The notes under the pieces were generated by a model. The model was not told the DNA's origin and made no database searches. It saw only the letters and a program-made list of their open reading frames with translations. From Brevundimonas sp. (GTDB lineage Bacteria; Pseudomonadota; Alphaproteobacteria; Caulobacterales; Caulobacteraceae): a stretch of DNA of 64,000 nucleotides. Location of the stretch: contig NZ_QFNM01000008.1 in the NCBI RefSeq assembly GCF_003248455.1, positions 1 through 64,000 on the forward strand, read 5' to 3'. The first letter of the stretch is position 1. Every line of letters begins with the position of its first letter. This document shows, piece after piece, positions 40,530 to 49,780 of this stretch. The translations under genes and the position numbers were made by a program.

Positions 40530-41156
40530 ATGCTGCAAGGCATAGCCTTCTATCTGCTGGCTGCGGTCGCCACGGTTTCCGGCCTTCTGGTCGTGACCGC
40601 GCGCAACCCCGTGCACAGCGTGCTCTGGCTGATCCTGGCCTTCTTCTCCTCGGCCGGCCTGTTCGTGCTGCTGGGGGCCGAGTTCCTGGCGATGCTGCTG
40701 GTCGTCGTCTATGTGGGCGCGGTCGCGGTGCTGTTCCTGTTCGTCGTCATGATGCTGGACGTGGACTTCGTGAAGCTGCGCGAAGGCTATGCGCGCTATC
40801 TGCCGCTGGGGGCCGTGATCGCCGCCGTGCTGCTGGCCGAGATGATCATCGTGTCGGTCGCCGTGGTGCAGGGCGGGGCGGCGGCGGGCCTGCCGGCGCC
40901 GGGCGCGCCGGACGCCAGCGTCACCAATGTCGAGGCCATCGGTCGCGTGCTCTACACCGACTACGTCTATTTCTTCCAGGCGGCCGGGATCGTGCTGCTG
41001 ATCGCCATGATCGGCGCCATCACCCTGACGCTTCGCCACAAGCCGCATATCAAGCGCCAGAACCCGGGCGATCAGGTGAACCGCGACCGTCTCAAGTCGG
41101 TCGAGATCAAGCCCGCCGCCACGGGCGAAGGCGTCAGCGCCGAGGAGCTTCTGTGA
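40530..41156 (+). CDS. nuoJ: NADH-quinone oxidoreductase subunit J
   Basis: A 208-residue membrane subunit (mitochondrial ND6 type) with five helices. It has ARNPVHSVLWLILAFFSSAG and the conserved VVYVGAVAVLFLFVVMMLDV containing the pi-bulge helix that gates proton transfer. The C-terminal tail is hydrophilic. The stop overlaps nuoK by one base. Confidence 0.94.
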   Translation: MLQGIAFYLLAAVATVSGLLVVTARNPVHSVLWLILAFFSSAGLFVLLGAEFLAMLLVVVYVGAVAVLFLFVVMMLDVDFVKLREGYARYLPLGAVIAAVLLAEMIIVSVAVVQGGAAAGLPAPGAPDASVTNVEAIGRVLYTDYVYFFQAAGIVLLIAMIGAITLTLRHKPHIKRQNPGDQVNRDRLKSVEIKPAATGEGVSAEELL

Positions 41157-41461
41157 TGATCGGTCTGACCCATTATCTGACGGTCGCCGCGATCCTGTTC
41201 ACCATCGGGGTGTTCGGCATTTTCGTGAACCGCAAGAACGTCATCATCATCCTGATGTCGATCGAGCTGATCCTCTTGGCCGTGAACATCAACTTCGTCG
41301 CCTTCTCGACCTATCTGAACGAGATCAGCGGACAGATCATGGCGATGTTCGTCCTGACCGTCGCCGCCGCCGAGGCCGCCGTCGGCCTGGCGATCCTGGT
41401 GACCTTCTTCCGCAACCGCGGCGACATCGCCGTCGACGACGCCTCCGTGATGAAGGGCTGA
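41156..41461 (+). CDS. nuoK: NADH-quinone oxidoreductase subunit K
   Basis: A 101-residue membrane subunit (ND4L type) with three helices. The conserved glutamates for proton translocation are in LMSIELILLAVN and AAAEAAVGLAI. The start is in the nuoJ stop codon. nuoL follows after two bases. Confidence 0.95.
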   Translation: MIGLTHYLTVAAILFTIGVFGIFVNRKNVIIILMSIELILLAVNINFVAFSTYLNEISGQIMAMFVLTVAAAEAAVGLAILVTFFRNRGDIAVDDASVMKG

Positions 41462-41463
41462 GC

Positions 41464-43581
41464 GTGAACTTCCACACCCTTATCATCCTGGGGATATTCG
41501 CCCCGCTGCTGGGCGCGGCCATCGCCGGCTTCTTCGGACGCCGGATCGGCAATATCCCGTCGCAGGCCATTACCACCGGCCTGCTGTTCTTCTCGTGCGC
41601 CGTGGCCTGGACGGTGTTCGGCCAATGGACTTGGGGCCATCTGGAGCCCTTCACCATCCGCCTGGCGCCCTTCATCAATGTGGGCGACTTCCAGTCGGCC
41701 TGGTCGATCCGCATCGACGCCCTGTCGGCGACCATGCTGATCGTGGTGACGAGCGTGTCGTCGCTGGTTCACCTGTATTCCTGGGGCTACATGGCCGAGG
41801 ACGACAGCCGGCCGCGCTTCTTCGCCTATCTGTCCTTGTTCACCTTCATGATGCTGGCGCTGGTGACGGCCGCCGACTTCATGCAGATCTTCTTCGGCTG
41901 GGAAGGGGTGGGGCTGGCGTCCTATCTGCTGATCGGTTTCTGGTTCAAGAAGCCGACGGCCAGCGCCGCCGCCATCAAGGCCTTCGTCGTCAACCGTGTA
42001 GGCGACTTCGGCTTCATCCTGGGGATCATGACGATCTTCTGGATGTACGGCACCATCAACTTCGCCGAGCTGTTCCCGCTGATCGCGACCAAGGCCGGTA
42101 CAACGTGGGAGTTCCTGGGCGTCCAGTGGTCCGCGCTGGATTTGGCCGGATTCCTGCTGTTCATCGGCGCAATGGGCAAGTCGGCCCAGTTCTTCCTGCA
42201 CACCTGGCTGCCGGACGCGATGGAAGGTCCGACGCCGGTGTCGGCGCTGATCCACGCGGCGACCATGGTCACGGCCGGCGTCTATATGGTCTGCCTGTTG
42301 TCGCCGATCTATGAGTATGCGCCGGGCGCCTCGCAGATCATCGCCATCATCGGCGCGATCACGGCCCTGTTCGCCGCCACGGTCGGCCTGACGCAGAACG
42401 ACATCAAGCGGGTGATCGCCTATTCGACCTGTTCGCAGCTGGGCTATATGTTCTTTGCGGCGGGCGTCGGCGCCTATCAGGCCGCCATGTTCCACCTGTT
42501 CACCCACGCCTTCTTCAAGGCCCTGTTGTTCCTAGGCGCCGGTTCGGTGATTCACGGGATGCATCACGAGCAGGACATGCGCAAGATGGGCGGCCTGTGG
42601 AAGCTGCTGCCCGTCACCTATGCGGTGATGACCATCGGCACCATCGCCATCACCGGTCTGGGCATCCCCGGCGTCGGCGGCTTCGCCGGCTTCTATTCGA
42701 AGGATTCGATCATCGAGAGCGCCTACGCCTCGGCCGCCGGCGGCCACAGCGCAGTGGGCCTGTTCGCCTTCTTCGTCGGCATCATCGCCGCCGGCCTGAC
42801 CGCCTACTATTCGTGGCGTCTGGTCTTCATGACCTTCCACAACAAGCCGGTGTGGAAGGAAGAGGGGGCGCATCACGCCGACGATCACGCCACGGACGCG
42901 CAGTTGGAAACCCACTCCGAGCCGCTGCCCGACGCCGACGATCACGGCCATGCGGTCGCCCATGCCGCGCATGACGATCACGCCCACGACGATCACGGCC
43001 ATCATGGCCCGCTGCATCCGCACGAAAGCCCGCCGGTCATGCTGATCCCGCTGATCCTGCTGTCGGTCGGGGCGGTCGCCGCAGGCTTCGTCTTCGCGCC
43101 GCACTTCATCGGCCACCACGAACACGAGTTCTGGCGCGGGGCCATCTTCACCGGCGAGCACAACCACGTCCTGCACGAAAGCCACTCGGTCCCGACCTGG
43201 GTGAAGTGGTCGCCGCTGATCCTGACGCTGATCGGCACGGCCTTCGCCTACTGGATCTATGTCGCCCGTGAAGGCATGGGCGCACGGATGGCGGCGCGCG
43301 ACGGCGTCATCTACCGCTTCCTCTACAACAAGTGGTATTTCGACGAGTTGTACGACTTCGTGTTCGTGCGCGGCTTGCGCGCCATAGGGAACTTCTTCTG
43401 GAAGATCTGCGACGTGAAGATCATCGACGGGCTGGGGCCGAACGGCGCCGCCTGGGTCTCGCTGAAATCCGCCGCTCGACTGGCCAAGATCCAGTCCGGC
43501 TATGTCTATCACTACGCCTTCGTGATGCTGCTGGGGGTCGCCGGTCTGCTCACCTTCGCCATCCTCGCGTGGGGAGCCTGA
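41464..43581 (+). CDS. nuoL: NADH-quinone oxidoreductase subunit L with a His/Asp-rich insert
   Basis: The 705-residue antiporter-like subunit (ND5 type) has about 16 membrane helices and the long lateral helix at the C-terminus. Family motifs include FFGWEGVGLASYLLIGFW and HTWLPDAMEGPTPVSALIH. It starts with GTG. Between about residues 468 and 521 it has an unusual hydrophilic stretch very rich in His and Asp (for example HDDHAHDDHGHHGPLHPH). This loop could bind metal. It should face the periplasm or cytoplasm between two helices; the side is not determined. Confidence 0.95.
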   Translation: MNFHTLIILGIFAPLLGAAIAGFFGRRIGNIPSQAITTGLLFFSCAVAWTVFGQWTWGHLEPFTIRLAPFINVGDFQSAWSIRIDALSATMLIVVTSVSSLVHLYSWGYMAEDDSRPRFFAYLSLFTFMMLALVTAADFMQIFFGWEGVGLASYLLIGFWFKKPTASAAAIKAFVVNRVGDFGFILGIMTIFWMYGTINFAELFPLIATKAGTTWEFLGVQWSALDLAGFLLFIGAMGKSAQFFLHTWLPDAMEGPTPVSALIHAATMVTAGVYMVCLLSPIYEYAPGASQIIAIIGAITALFAATVGLTQNDIKRVIAYSTCSQLGYMFFAAGVGAYQAAMFHLFTHAFFKALLFLGAGSVIHGMHHEQDMRKMGGLWKLLPVTYAVMTIGTIAITGLGIPGVGGFAGFYSKDSIIESAYASAAGGHSAVGLFAFFVGIIAAGLTAYYSWRLVFMTFHNKPVWKEEGAHHADDHATDAQLETHSEPLPDADDHGHAVAHAAHDDHAHDDHGHHGPLHPHESPPVMLIPLILLSVGAVAAGFVFAPHFIGHHEHEFWRGAIFTGEHNHVLHESHSVPTWVKWSPLILTLIGTAFAYWIYVAREGMGARMAARDGVIYRFLYNKWYFDELYDFVFVRGLRAIGNFFWKICDVKIIDGLGPNGAAWVSLKSAARLAKIQSGYVYHYAFVMLLGVAGLLTFAILAWGA

Positions 43582-43585
43582 TCTC

Positions 43586-45070
43586 GTGCCCTACATTCTG
43601 AGCCTCGTTACATTCCTGCCCCTGGTCGGGGCCCTGGCGATCTTCTTCGCCCGGCTGACGTCCAAGACTGCGGACGCCGCCGCGCCGGCCGCGCGCTGGA
43701 TCGCGCTGATCACCACTCTGGTCGTGCTGGCGGTCTCGGTCGTGCTGGTCGCCGGCTTCGATCCGGCGAACACCGGCTATCAGTTCGTGGAACTGGTCCC
43801 CTGGTTCGCGGGCGCCAGCTATCACCTGGGCGTCGACGGGATTTCGGTCCTGTTCGTGCTGCTGACCGCCTTCCTGATGCCGATCTGCATCCTGGCCAGC
43901 TGGAAGTCGGTCGAGACGCGCGTCGTCGAATATATGATCGCCTTCCTGGTGCTGGAGACGCTGGTCATCGGGGTGTTCACCGCGCTGGACCTGTTCCTGT
44001 TCTACATCTTCTTCGAAGGCACCCTGGTCCCGATGTTCCTGATCATCGGCATCTGGGGCGGTCAGAACCGGATCTACGCGGCCTACAAATTCTTCCTCTA
44101 CACCCTGCTGGGGTCGGTGCTGATGCTGCTGGCCATGCTGTGGATGGCGCACGAAGCCGGCACCACCAGCATTCCCGAACTGAAGCGCTTCGCCTTCGAC
44201 CCGGCCGTCCAGCCGATCCTCTGGCTGGCCTTCTTCGCCTCGTTTGCGGTCAAGATGCCGATGTGGCCGGTTCACACCTGGCTGCCCGATGCCCACGTCC
44301 AGGCGCCGACGGCCGGTTCCGTCATCCTGGCCGGCATTCTGCTGAAACTGGGCGGCTACGGCTTCATCCTGTTCAACGTGCCGATGTTCCCGCAGGCGTC
44401 GGAGATGTTCCGCCCGCTGGTCTTCACCCTGTCGGTGATCGCCATCGTCTATACGTCGCTGGTCGCCTGGCGTCAGACGGACATCAAGAAGCTGATCGCC
44501 TATTCGTCCGTGGCCCACATGGGCTTCGTCACCCTGGGCATCTTCTCGGGCAACGACATCGGCATGCAGGGCGCCATCTTCCAGATGATCAGTCACGGCC
44601 TGATTTCGGGCGCGCTGTTCCTGTGCGTCGGCGTCGTCTACGACCGGATGCACACCCGCGAGATCGCCTTCTACGGCGGCCTGACGTCCAGGATGCCGTG
44701 GTACGCCGCCATCTTCCTGATGTTCACCATGGCCAACGTCGGTCTGCCGGGCACCTCGGGCTTCATCGGCGAAGTGCTGACCATGACCGGCGCCTATCAC
44801 GCCTCGACCTGGGCGGCGCTGGTGGCGGCGTCGGGCGTGATCTTCTCGGCGGTCTATGCGCTGACCCTCTATCGGGCGGTCATGTTCGGCGAGATCACCA
44901 ATCCGAAGCTGGAAACCATAGCCGACATCGACAAGCGCGAACTGCTGCTGTTCGTGCCGCTGATCGTCGGGACCCTCTGGCTGGGGGTCCATCCGGCCTC
45001 CGTCCTCGATTACACCGGGCCTGCCGTCGAGGCCCTGACCAGCGCCTATCGCGCCGCGATCGGCGGGTGA
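43586..45070 (+). CDS. nuoM: NADH-quinone oxidoreductase subunit M
   Basis: A 494-residue antiporter-like subunit (ND4 type) with 14 helices. It has the conserved FYIFFEGTLVPMFLIIGIWGG, PVHTWLPDAHVQAPTAGSVI and the charged helix residues for proton pumping. It begins with GTG four bases after nuoL. nuoN follows nine bases later. Confidence 0.95.
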   Translation: MPYILSLVTFLPLVGALAIFFARLTSKTADAAAPAARWIALITTLVVLAVSVVLVAGFDPANTGYQFVELVPWFAGASYHLGVDGISVLFVLLTAFLMPICILASWKSVETRVVEYMIAFLVLETLVIGVFTALDLFLFYIFFEGTLVPMFLIIGIWGGQNRIYAAYKFFLYTLLGSVLMLLAMLWMAHEAGTTSIPELKRFAFDPAVQPILWLAFFASFAVKMPMWPVHTWLPDAHVQAPTAGSVILAGILLKLGGYGFILFNVPMFPQASEMFRPLVFTLSVIAIVYTSLVAWRQTDIKKLIAYSSVAHMGFVTLGIFSGNDIGMQGAIFQMISHGLISGALFLCVGVVYDRMHTREIAFYGGLTSRMPWYAAIFLMFTMANVGLPGTSGFIGEVLTMTGAYHASTWAALVAASGVIFSAVYALTLYRAVMFGEITNPKLETIADIDKRELLLFVPLIVGTLWLGVHPASVLDYTGPAVEALTSAYRAAIGG

Positions 45071-45079
45071 GACTTAAAG

Positions 45080-46522
45080 ATGCCTGATCTGTCCTCCGCC
45101 CTGCATCTCGCCGCCTCGGAAGTCACCCTCGCGGTCGGCGCCCTGGTCCTGCTGATGGTCGGCGCCTTCGTCGGCGACAAGAGCGCTCGCCTGGTGTCCA
45201 TCCTATCGGTCCTGCTGCTGATCGCCGCCGCCGTTGTCGCCATCGTCGGCCCGTGGGGCGTGGCCTTCAACGGCGCCTATGTCGCCGATCCGCTGGCCAT
45301 CTACGCCAAGAGCCTGATCTATCTGTCGGCCGCCGTCGCGGTCGTGCTGGGCGACGGTTGGATGGCGCGCACGCGCATCGCCAAGTTCGAATATCCGGTC
45401 CTGATCGTGCTGGCCTCGGCCGGCATGGGCATGATGGCGTCCTCGGGCGACCTGATCTCCATGTATGTCGGGATCGAGCTGCATTCGTTGGCCCTCTATG
45501 TCCTGGCCGCCTTCCACCGCAACGACGTCAAAGCGTCCGAAGCGGGTCTGAAGTATTTCGTCCTGGGCGCCCTGTCGTCGGGCCTGCTGCTGTACGGCGC
45601 CAGCCTGATCTACGGCTTCGCCGGTTCGATGCGGTTCGAGGACATCGCCGCCGTCGCCGCCGACAATCCCGGCCCGGGCCTGGTCTTCGGCCTGGTCTTC
45701 CTGATCTGCGGCCTGGCGTTCAAGGTTTCCGCCGCGCCGTTCCACATGTGGACGCCCGATGTCTACGAAGGCGCGCCGACGCCGGTCGTGGCCCTGTTCG
45801 CCACGGCGCCCAAGGTGGCGGCCATGGTGCTGATCGCCCGCGCGCTGGAAGCCGGTTTCGGCGACGCCCACGCCCAATGGTCGCAGGTCCTGATCGCCAT
45901 TTCGGTGATCAGCTTCGTCGTCGGCGCCTTCGGCGGCCTGGCGCAGAAGGACATCCAGCGTCTGCTGGCCTATTCGTCGATCGCCAACATCGGTTATGCC
46001 CTGCTGGGCATTGCGGCGGGAACGGCCGAGGGGCTGCAGGCCATGCTGATGTTCATGACGCTCTACGTCATCGACCAGCTCGGCTTCTTCGCCATTCTGC
46101 TCAGCCTGTCCAAATCGGGCCGGCCGATCCGGCGCATCGCCGATCTGGCCGGTCTGAAGAAGGACCGTCCGCTGACGGCTGTCGCCCTGACGGCGCTATC
46201 GCTGTCGGTGCTGGGAATGCCGCCATTCTCGGGCTTCTGGGGCAAATACTATGTGTTCGGCGCCGCCGCCGATGCGGGCCTGTGGCCGGTCGCCGCCGCC
46301 GGTCTTGTCGCCTCGGTCGTCGCGGCCTTCTACTATCTGCGGATCATCAAGCTGATGTGGTTCGATGCGCCGGTCGACGACATCGCCACCGACAAGGCCC
46401 CGGCCGAGGCCCGGTGGGTCGGCTGGGCCTGCGCCGCCTTCGCCTTCCCGTTGGTGATCGTCGGTCTGACCTGGCTGGAGCCCCTGACCAAGGCCGCGAG
46501 CGCCGGCTTCGGAAACGGGTAG
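45080..46522 (+). CDS. nuoN: NADH-quinone oxidoreductase subunit N
   Basis: A 480-residue antiporter-like subunit (ND2 type) and the last complex I gene. Motifs include MYVGIELHSLALYVLAAF, KYFVLGALSSGLLLYG and HMWTPDVYEGAPTPVVALF. The birA gene starts four bases after its stop, so birA, coaX and rnj probably belong to the same long transcript. Confidence 0.95.
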   Translation: MPDLSSALHLAASEVTLAVGALVLLMVGAFVGDKSARLVSILSVLLLIAAAVVAIVGPWGVAFNGAYVADPLAIYAKSLIYLSAAVAVVLGDGWMARTRIAKFEYPVLIVLASAGMGMMASSGDLISMYVGIELHSLALYVLAAFHRNDVKASEAGLKYFVLGALSSGLLLYGASLIYGFAGSMRFEDIAAVAADNPGPGLVFGLVFLICGLAFKVSAAPFHMWTPDVYEGAPTPVVALFATAPKVAAMVLIARALEAGFGDAHAQWSQVLIAISVISFVVGAFGGLAQKDIQRLLAYSSIANIGYALLGIAAGTAEGLQAMLMFMTLYVIDQLGFFAILLSLSKSGRPIRRIADLAGLKKDRPLTAVALTALSLSVLGMPPFSGFWGKYYVFGAAADAGLWPVAAAGLVASVVAAFYYLRIIKLMWFDAPVDDIATDKAPAEARWVGWACAAFAFPLVIVGLTWLEPLTKAASAGFGNG

Positions 46523-46526
46523 GGCG

Positions 46527-47276
46527 TTGACGCCCGCTCCCCTGGTCATCCTCGAGGAGATCGACTCGACCAACGCCGAGGCGCGCCGCCTGGCCGAGGC
46601 CGGGGAAGCCGGGCCGCGCTGGATCGTGGCCCGCCGCCAGACCGCCGGTCGCGGGCGGCGTGGCCGCAAATGGGAGACGGAGCAGGGCAACCTGGCCGCC
46701 ACCCTGCTGGTCACGACGCCGCGTTCGGCGGCGGAGGCCGCCCAGGCCACCTTCGTCGCGGCCCTGGCCGTCGCCGATCTGCTGGACGTTTTCGTCTCGC
46801 CCGCCCTGGTGACGATCAAATGGCCCAACGACGTCCTGCTGGACGGAGTCAAGGCGTCGGGCATACTGGTTGAGTCCGGGCGGCATGGGAACGGCGACCT
46901 GTGGCTGGCCATCGGAATCGGCGTGAACCTGGCCCATGCGCCGGAAGGCACCGAACGGGGCGCGACCTCGGTCGCCGACCGCCTGCGCGCCGATCTGACC
47001 TATGTTCCCCCCATCGAGGCCGCCGCCGAGATCCTGGCCGAGACCTTCGCCGTCTGGTGGGGCCGCTGGCAGACCTTGGGCTTCGAGCCGGTGCTGGACG
47101 CCTGGACCAGCCGTCTGGTCGGTCTGAACGGCCCCTGCACGGCGCGCCTGGACAATGAGACGATCGAGGGCCTGGCCGAAGGGGTGGAGCCGGACGGCGC
47201 CCTGCGTCTGCGTCTGGCCGACGGTTCAGTGCGGCTGATTTCCGCCGGCGACGTCTTCTTCGGGAAGACCGTCTGA
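46527..47276 (+). CDS. birA: Biotin-[acetyl-CoA-carboxylase] ligase
   Basis: This 249-residue enzyme makes biotinyl-AMP and attaches biotin to the carboxyl carrier protein of acetyl-CoA carboxylase. The biotin-binding loop is in QTAGRGRRGRKWE and the catalytic core in TIKWPNDVLLDG. The helix-turn-helix of E. coli BirA is absent, so it is an enzyme only and not a repressor. It starts with TTG four bases after nuoN, and its stop overlaps coaX by one base. Confidence 0.93.
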   Translation: MTPAPLVILEEIDSTNAEARRLAEAGEAGPRWIVARRQTAGRGRRGRKWETEQGNLAATLLVTTPRSAAEAAQATFVAALAVADLLDVFVSPALVTIKWPNDVLLDGVKASGILVESGRHGNGDLWLAIGIGVNLAHAPEGTERGATSVADRLRADLTYVPPIEAAAEILAETFAVWWGRWQTLGFEPVLDAWTSRLVGLNGPCTARLDNETIEGLAEGVEPDGALRLRLADGSVRLISAGDVFFGKTV

Positions 47277-48052
47277 TGCTTCTGGCCATCGAGCAGGGCA
47301 ATACCAATACGCTGTTCGCCGTTCACGACGGGCGCGACTGGATCGCCCAATGGCGCGCCGCGACGGAGGCCAGCCGCACGGCCGATGAATACGCCGTCTG
47401 GCTGAACCAGCTGATGGTGATGAAGGGCTTGCGGGTCGCGGACCTGACCGGATGCATCATCTCCAGCGTGGTGCCGCAGTCGATCTTCAACCTGCGCAAC
47501 CTCGCGCGTCGCTATCTGAACATCGAGCCCCTGGTGATCGGTGAGAACGTCGAGCTGGGCATCGACGTGCGCATCGCCAAGCCCAGCGAGGCGGGGGCCG
47601 ACCGGCTGGTCAACGCCATCGGCGCCAAGCTGGTCTATCCCGGCGACCTGATCGTGATCGACAGCGGCACGGCGACCACCTTCGACATCGTCGCCGACGA
47701 CGGCGCCTTCGAGGGCGGGTTGATCGCGCCCGGCATCAATCTGTCGCTCCAGGCCCTGCACGAGGCGGCGGCCAAACTGCCGCGCATCGCCATTCAGCGG
47801 CCCGAGCATGTGATCGGACGCGGCACGGTCGAGGCCATGGAATCCGGCGTCTTCTGGGGCTATGTTTCGCTGATCGAAGGCCTGGTCGGGCGCATCAAGG
47901 CCGAATGGGGCAGGCCCATGACGGTCATCGGCACCGGCGGCGTCGCCAGCCTGTTCGAAGGCGCGACCGACAGCATCGACCACTTCGATTCCGACCTGAC
48001 TATCCGCGGCCTCCTCGCAATCTGGCGTCGCAACGCCCATCTGACTGACTGA
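47276..48052 (+). CDS. coaX: Type III pantothenate kinase
   Basis: The 258-residue enzyme catalyses the first step of coenzyme A synthesis. Sequence marks of the ASKHA fold are MLLAIEQGNTNTLFAVHDG at the N-terminus, GADRLVNAIGAK, VIDSGTATTFDIV (phosphate-binding) and a C-terminal GTGGVASLF. The gene sits between birA and rnj, a common alphaproteobacterial order, and ends at the base before the rnj start. Confidence 0.94.
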   Translation: MLLAIEQGNTNTLFAVHDGRDWIAQWRAATEASRTADEYAVWLNQLMVMKGLRVADLTGCIISSVVPQSIFNLRNLARRYLNIEPLVIGENVELGIDVRIAKPSEAGADRLVNAIGAKLVYPGDLIVIDSGTATTFDIVADDGAFEGGLIAPGINLSLQALHEAAAKLPRIAIQRPEHVIGRGTVEAMESGVFWGYVSLIEGLVGRIKAEWGRPMTVIGTGGVASLFEGATDSIDHFDSDLTIRGLLAIWRRNAHLTD

Positions 48053-49726
48053 ATGAAAAAGCAAAACCAAGACGAACTCGTTTTCCTGCCGCTGGGCGGC
48101 TCGGACGAGGTCGGTATGAACCTGAACGCCTATGGCTTTGGCCCGGAGGCGAACCGTGAGTGGGTGGTCGTCGATGTCGGCGTCACCTTCGGCGACCTGT
48201 CGACGCCGGGCGTGGACGTCATCGTGCCCGATCCCACCTATCTGCAGGGCGAGACGATCAAGGGCATCGTCCTGACCCACGCGCATGAAGATCACATCGG
48301 CGCGCTGGGCTGGCTGTGGCCGCGCATAAAGGCCCCGGTCTATGCGACGCCTTTCACCGCCTATCTGATCCGCGACAAGCTGCGCGAGCGCGGCATCCTG
48401 GACGAGGTCGAACTGATCGAGGTTCCGCTGGGCGGCACGGTCGATATCGGACCGTTCGGCGTCACCTTCGTCAACATGACCCACTCGATCGCCGAGCCCA
48501 GCGGCCTGGCCATCGACACGCCGCTGGGCCTCGTGTTCCACACCGGCGACTGGAAGATCGACGACCAGCCCGTCATCGGCCGGCAGACCGACGCCCCCGC
48601 CATCCGCGCCCTGGGCGACGAGGGCGTGCTGGCCATGGTCTGCGATTCCACCAATGTCTTCGTGCCGGGCGTCGCCGGGTCCGAGGGCGATGTCGCCGTG
48701 GCCCTGTCCAAGCTGATCTCGACCCTGAAGGGCCGCGTCGCCGTTGGCTGTTTCGCGTCGAACGTCGCGCGCATGGACAGCGTCATCCGCGCGGCCGAGG
48801 CCTGCGGCCGTCGCGTGGCCCTGGCCGGGCGGTCGATGCACCGGATCACGGCCGCAGCCAAGCACGTCGGCATGTTGCAGGACGTCAAACCCTTCCTGTC
48901 CGATGAGGAGGCCCGCGTCTGGCCCGCCGACCAGATCCTGTATCTGTGCACGGGCAGCCAGGGCGAGGCGAGGGCCGCGCTGTCGCGCGTCGCCGACGGG
49001 ACGCACCCGACGGTCAAGCTGGGCCTGGGCGATCACTGCATCTTCTCGTCGCGCCAGATTCCGGGCAACGAACTGGCCATCGGCAATCTGCAGGACCGCC
49101 TCGCGGACAGGGGCGTGCGCCTTTACACCGAGAAGGACCATCCCGGCATCCACGTTTCGGGCCACCCCTGCCGGGACGAACTGAAGCAGATGTACGAATG
49201 GGCGCGGCCGCAGATCGCGGTGCCGACCCACGGGGTGCGTCGCTTCCTGCTGGAACACGCCAACCTGGCCAAGGAGGTCGGGGTCCAGGAGACCGTCACG
49301 CCGCGCAACGGCGACATGGTTCGCCTGGCGCCGGGACCGGCCCAGATCGTGGACGAGGTTCCCAACGGTCGCCTCTATGTCGATGGCGGGATGCTGGTCA
49401 CGGAGCAGGGCGAGGCGCTGAAGGAGCGTCGCCACGCCTCCACCAACGGCGTGCTGATCGTCAGCTTCGCTTTGGACAAGCGCGGGCGCATCGTCAGCGA
49501 CATCGACATCCGCAGCGTCGGCCTGCCCGGCGACCTGCAAAAGCCGCTGGGCGACGTTCTGGACGACCTGGCCGAGCGGGTCGAGCAGGTGGTCAAGGGC
49601 CTGAAGGGCGAAGCGCTGGAAGACGAGATGGTCATCGAACAGGCCATTGCGCGCGTGCTGAAAAAGGCCAGCCAGCAGGTCTGGGATCGCCGCCCCATCG
49701 TCGAGACGGTCGTCCTGCGCGTCTGA
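48053..49726 (+). CDS. rnj: Ribonuclease J
   Basis: This 557-residue metallo-beta-lactamase/beta-CASP ribonuclease processes and degrades RNA as a 5'-3' exonuclease and endonuclease. The zinc-binding motif is THAHEDHIGALGW. Further ligands are in MTHSIAEPSG and FHTGDWKIDD. The beta-CASP part carries GSQGEARAAL and HVSGHPCRDE. A C-terminal domain of about 110 residues follows. Its start directly abuts the coaX stop. Confidence 0.94.
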   Translation: MKKQNQDELVFLPLGGSDEVGMNLNAYGFGPEANREWVVVDVGVTFGDLSTPGVDVIVPDPTYLQGETIKGIVLTHAHEDHIGALGWLWPRIKAPVYATPFTAYLIRDKLRERGILDEVELIEVPLGGTVDIGPFGVTFVNMTHSIAEPSGLAIDTPLGLVFHTGDWKIDDQPVIGRQTDAPAIRALGDEGVLAMVCDSTNVFVPGVAGSEGDVAVALSKLISTLKGRVAVGCFASNVARMDSVIRAAEACGRRVALAGRSMHRITAAAKHVGMLQDVKPFLSDEEARVWPADQILYLCTGSQGEARAALSRVADGTHPTVKLGLGDHCIFSSRQIPGNELAIGNLQDRLADRGVRLYTEKDHPGIHVSGHPCRDELKQMYEWARPQIAVPTHGVRRFLLEHANLAKEVGVQETVTPRNGDMVRLAPGPAQIVDEVPNGRLYVDGGMLVTEQGEALKERRHASTNGVLIVSFALDKRGRIVSDIDIRSVGLPGDLQKPLGDVLDDLAERVEQVVKGLKGEALEDEMVIEQAIARVLKKASQQVWDRRPIVETVVLRV

Positions 49727-49780
49727 TGCAACCTTGACCGTTCGGGCGCATTGTCTGCGCTCGAACCCTTGGGGCGCCCG

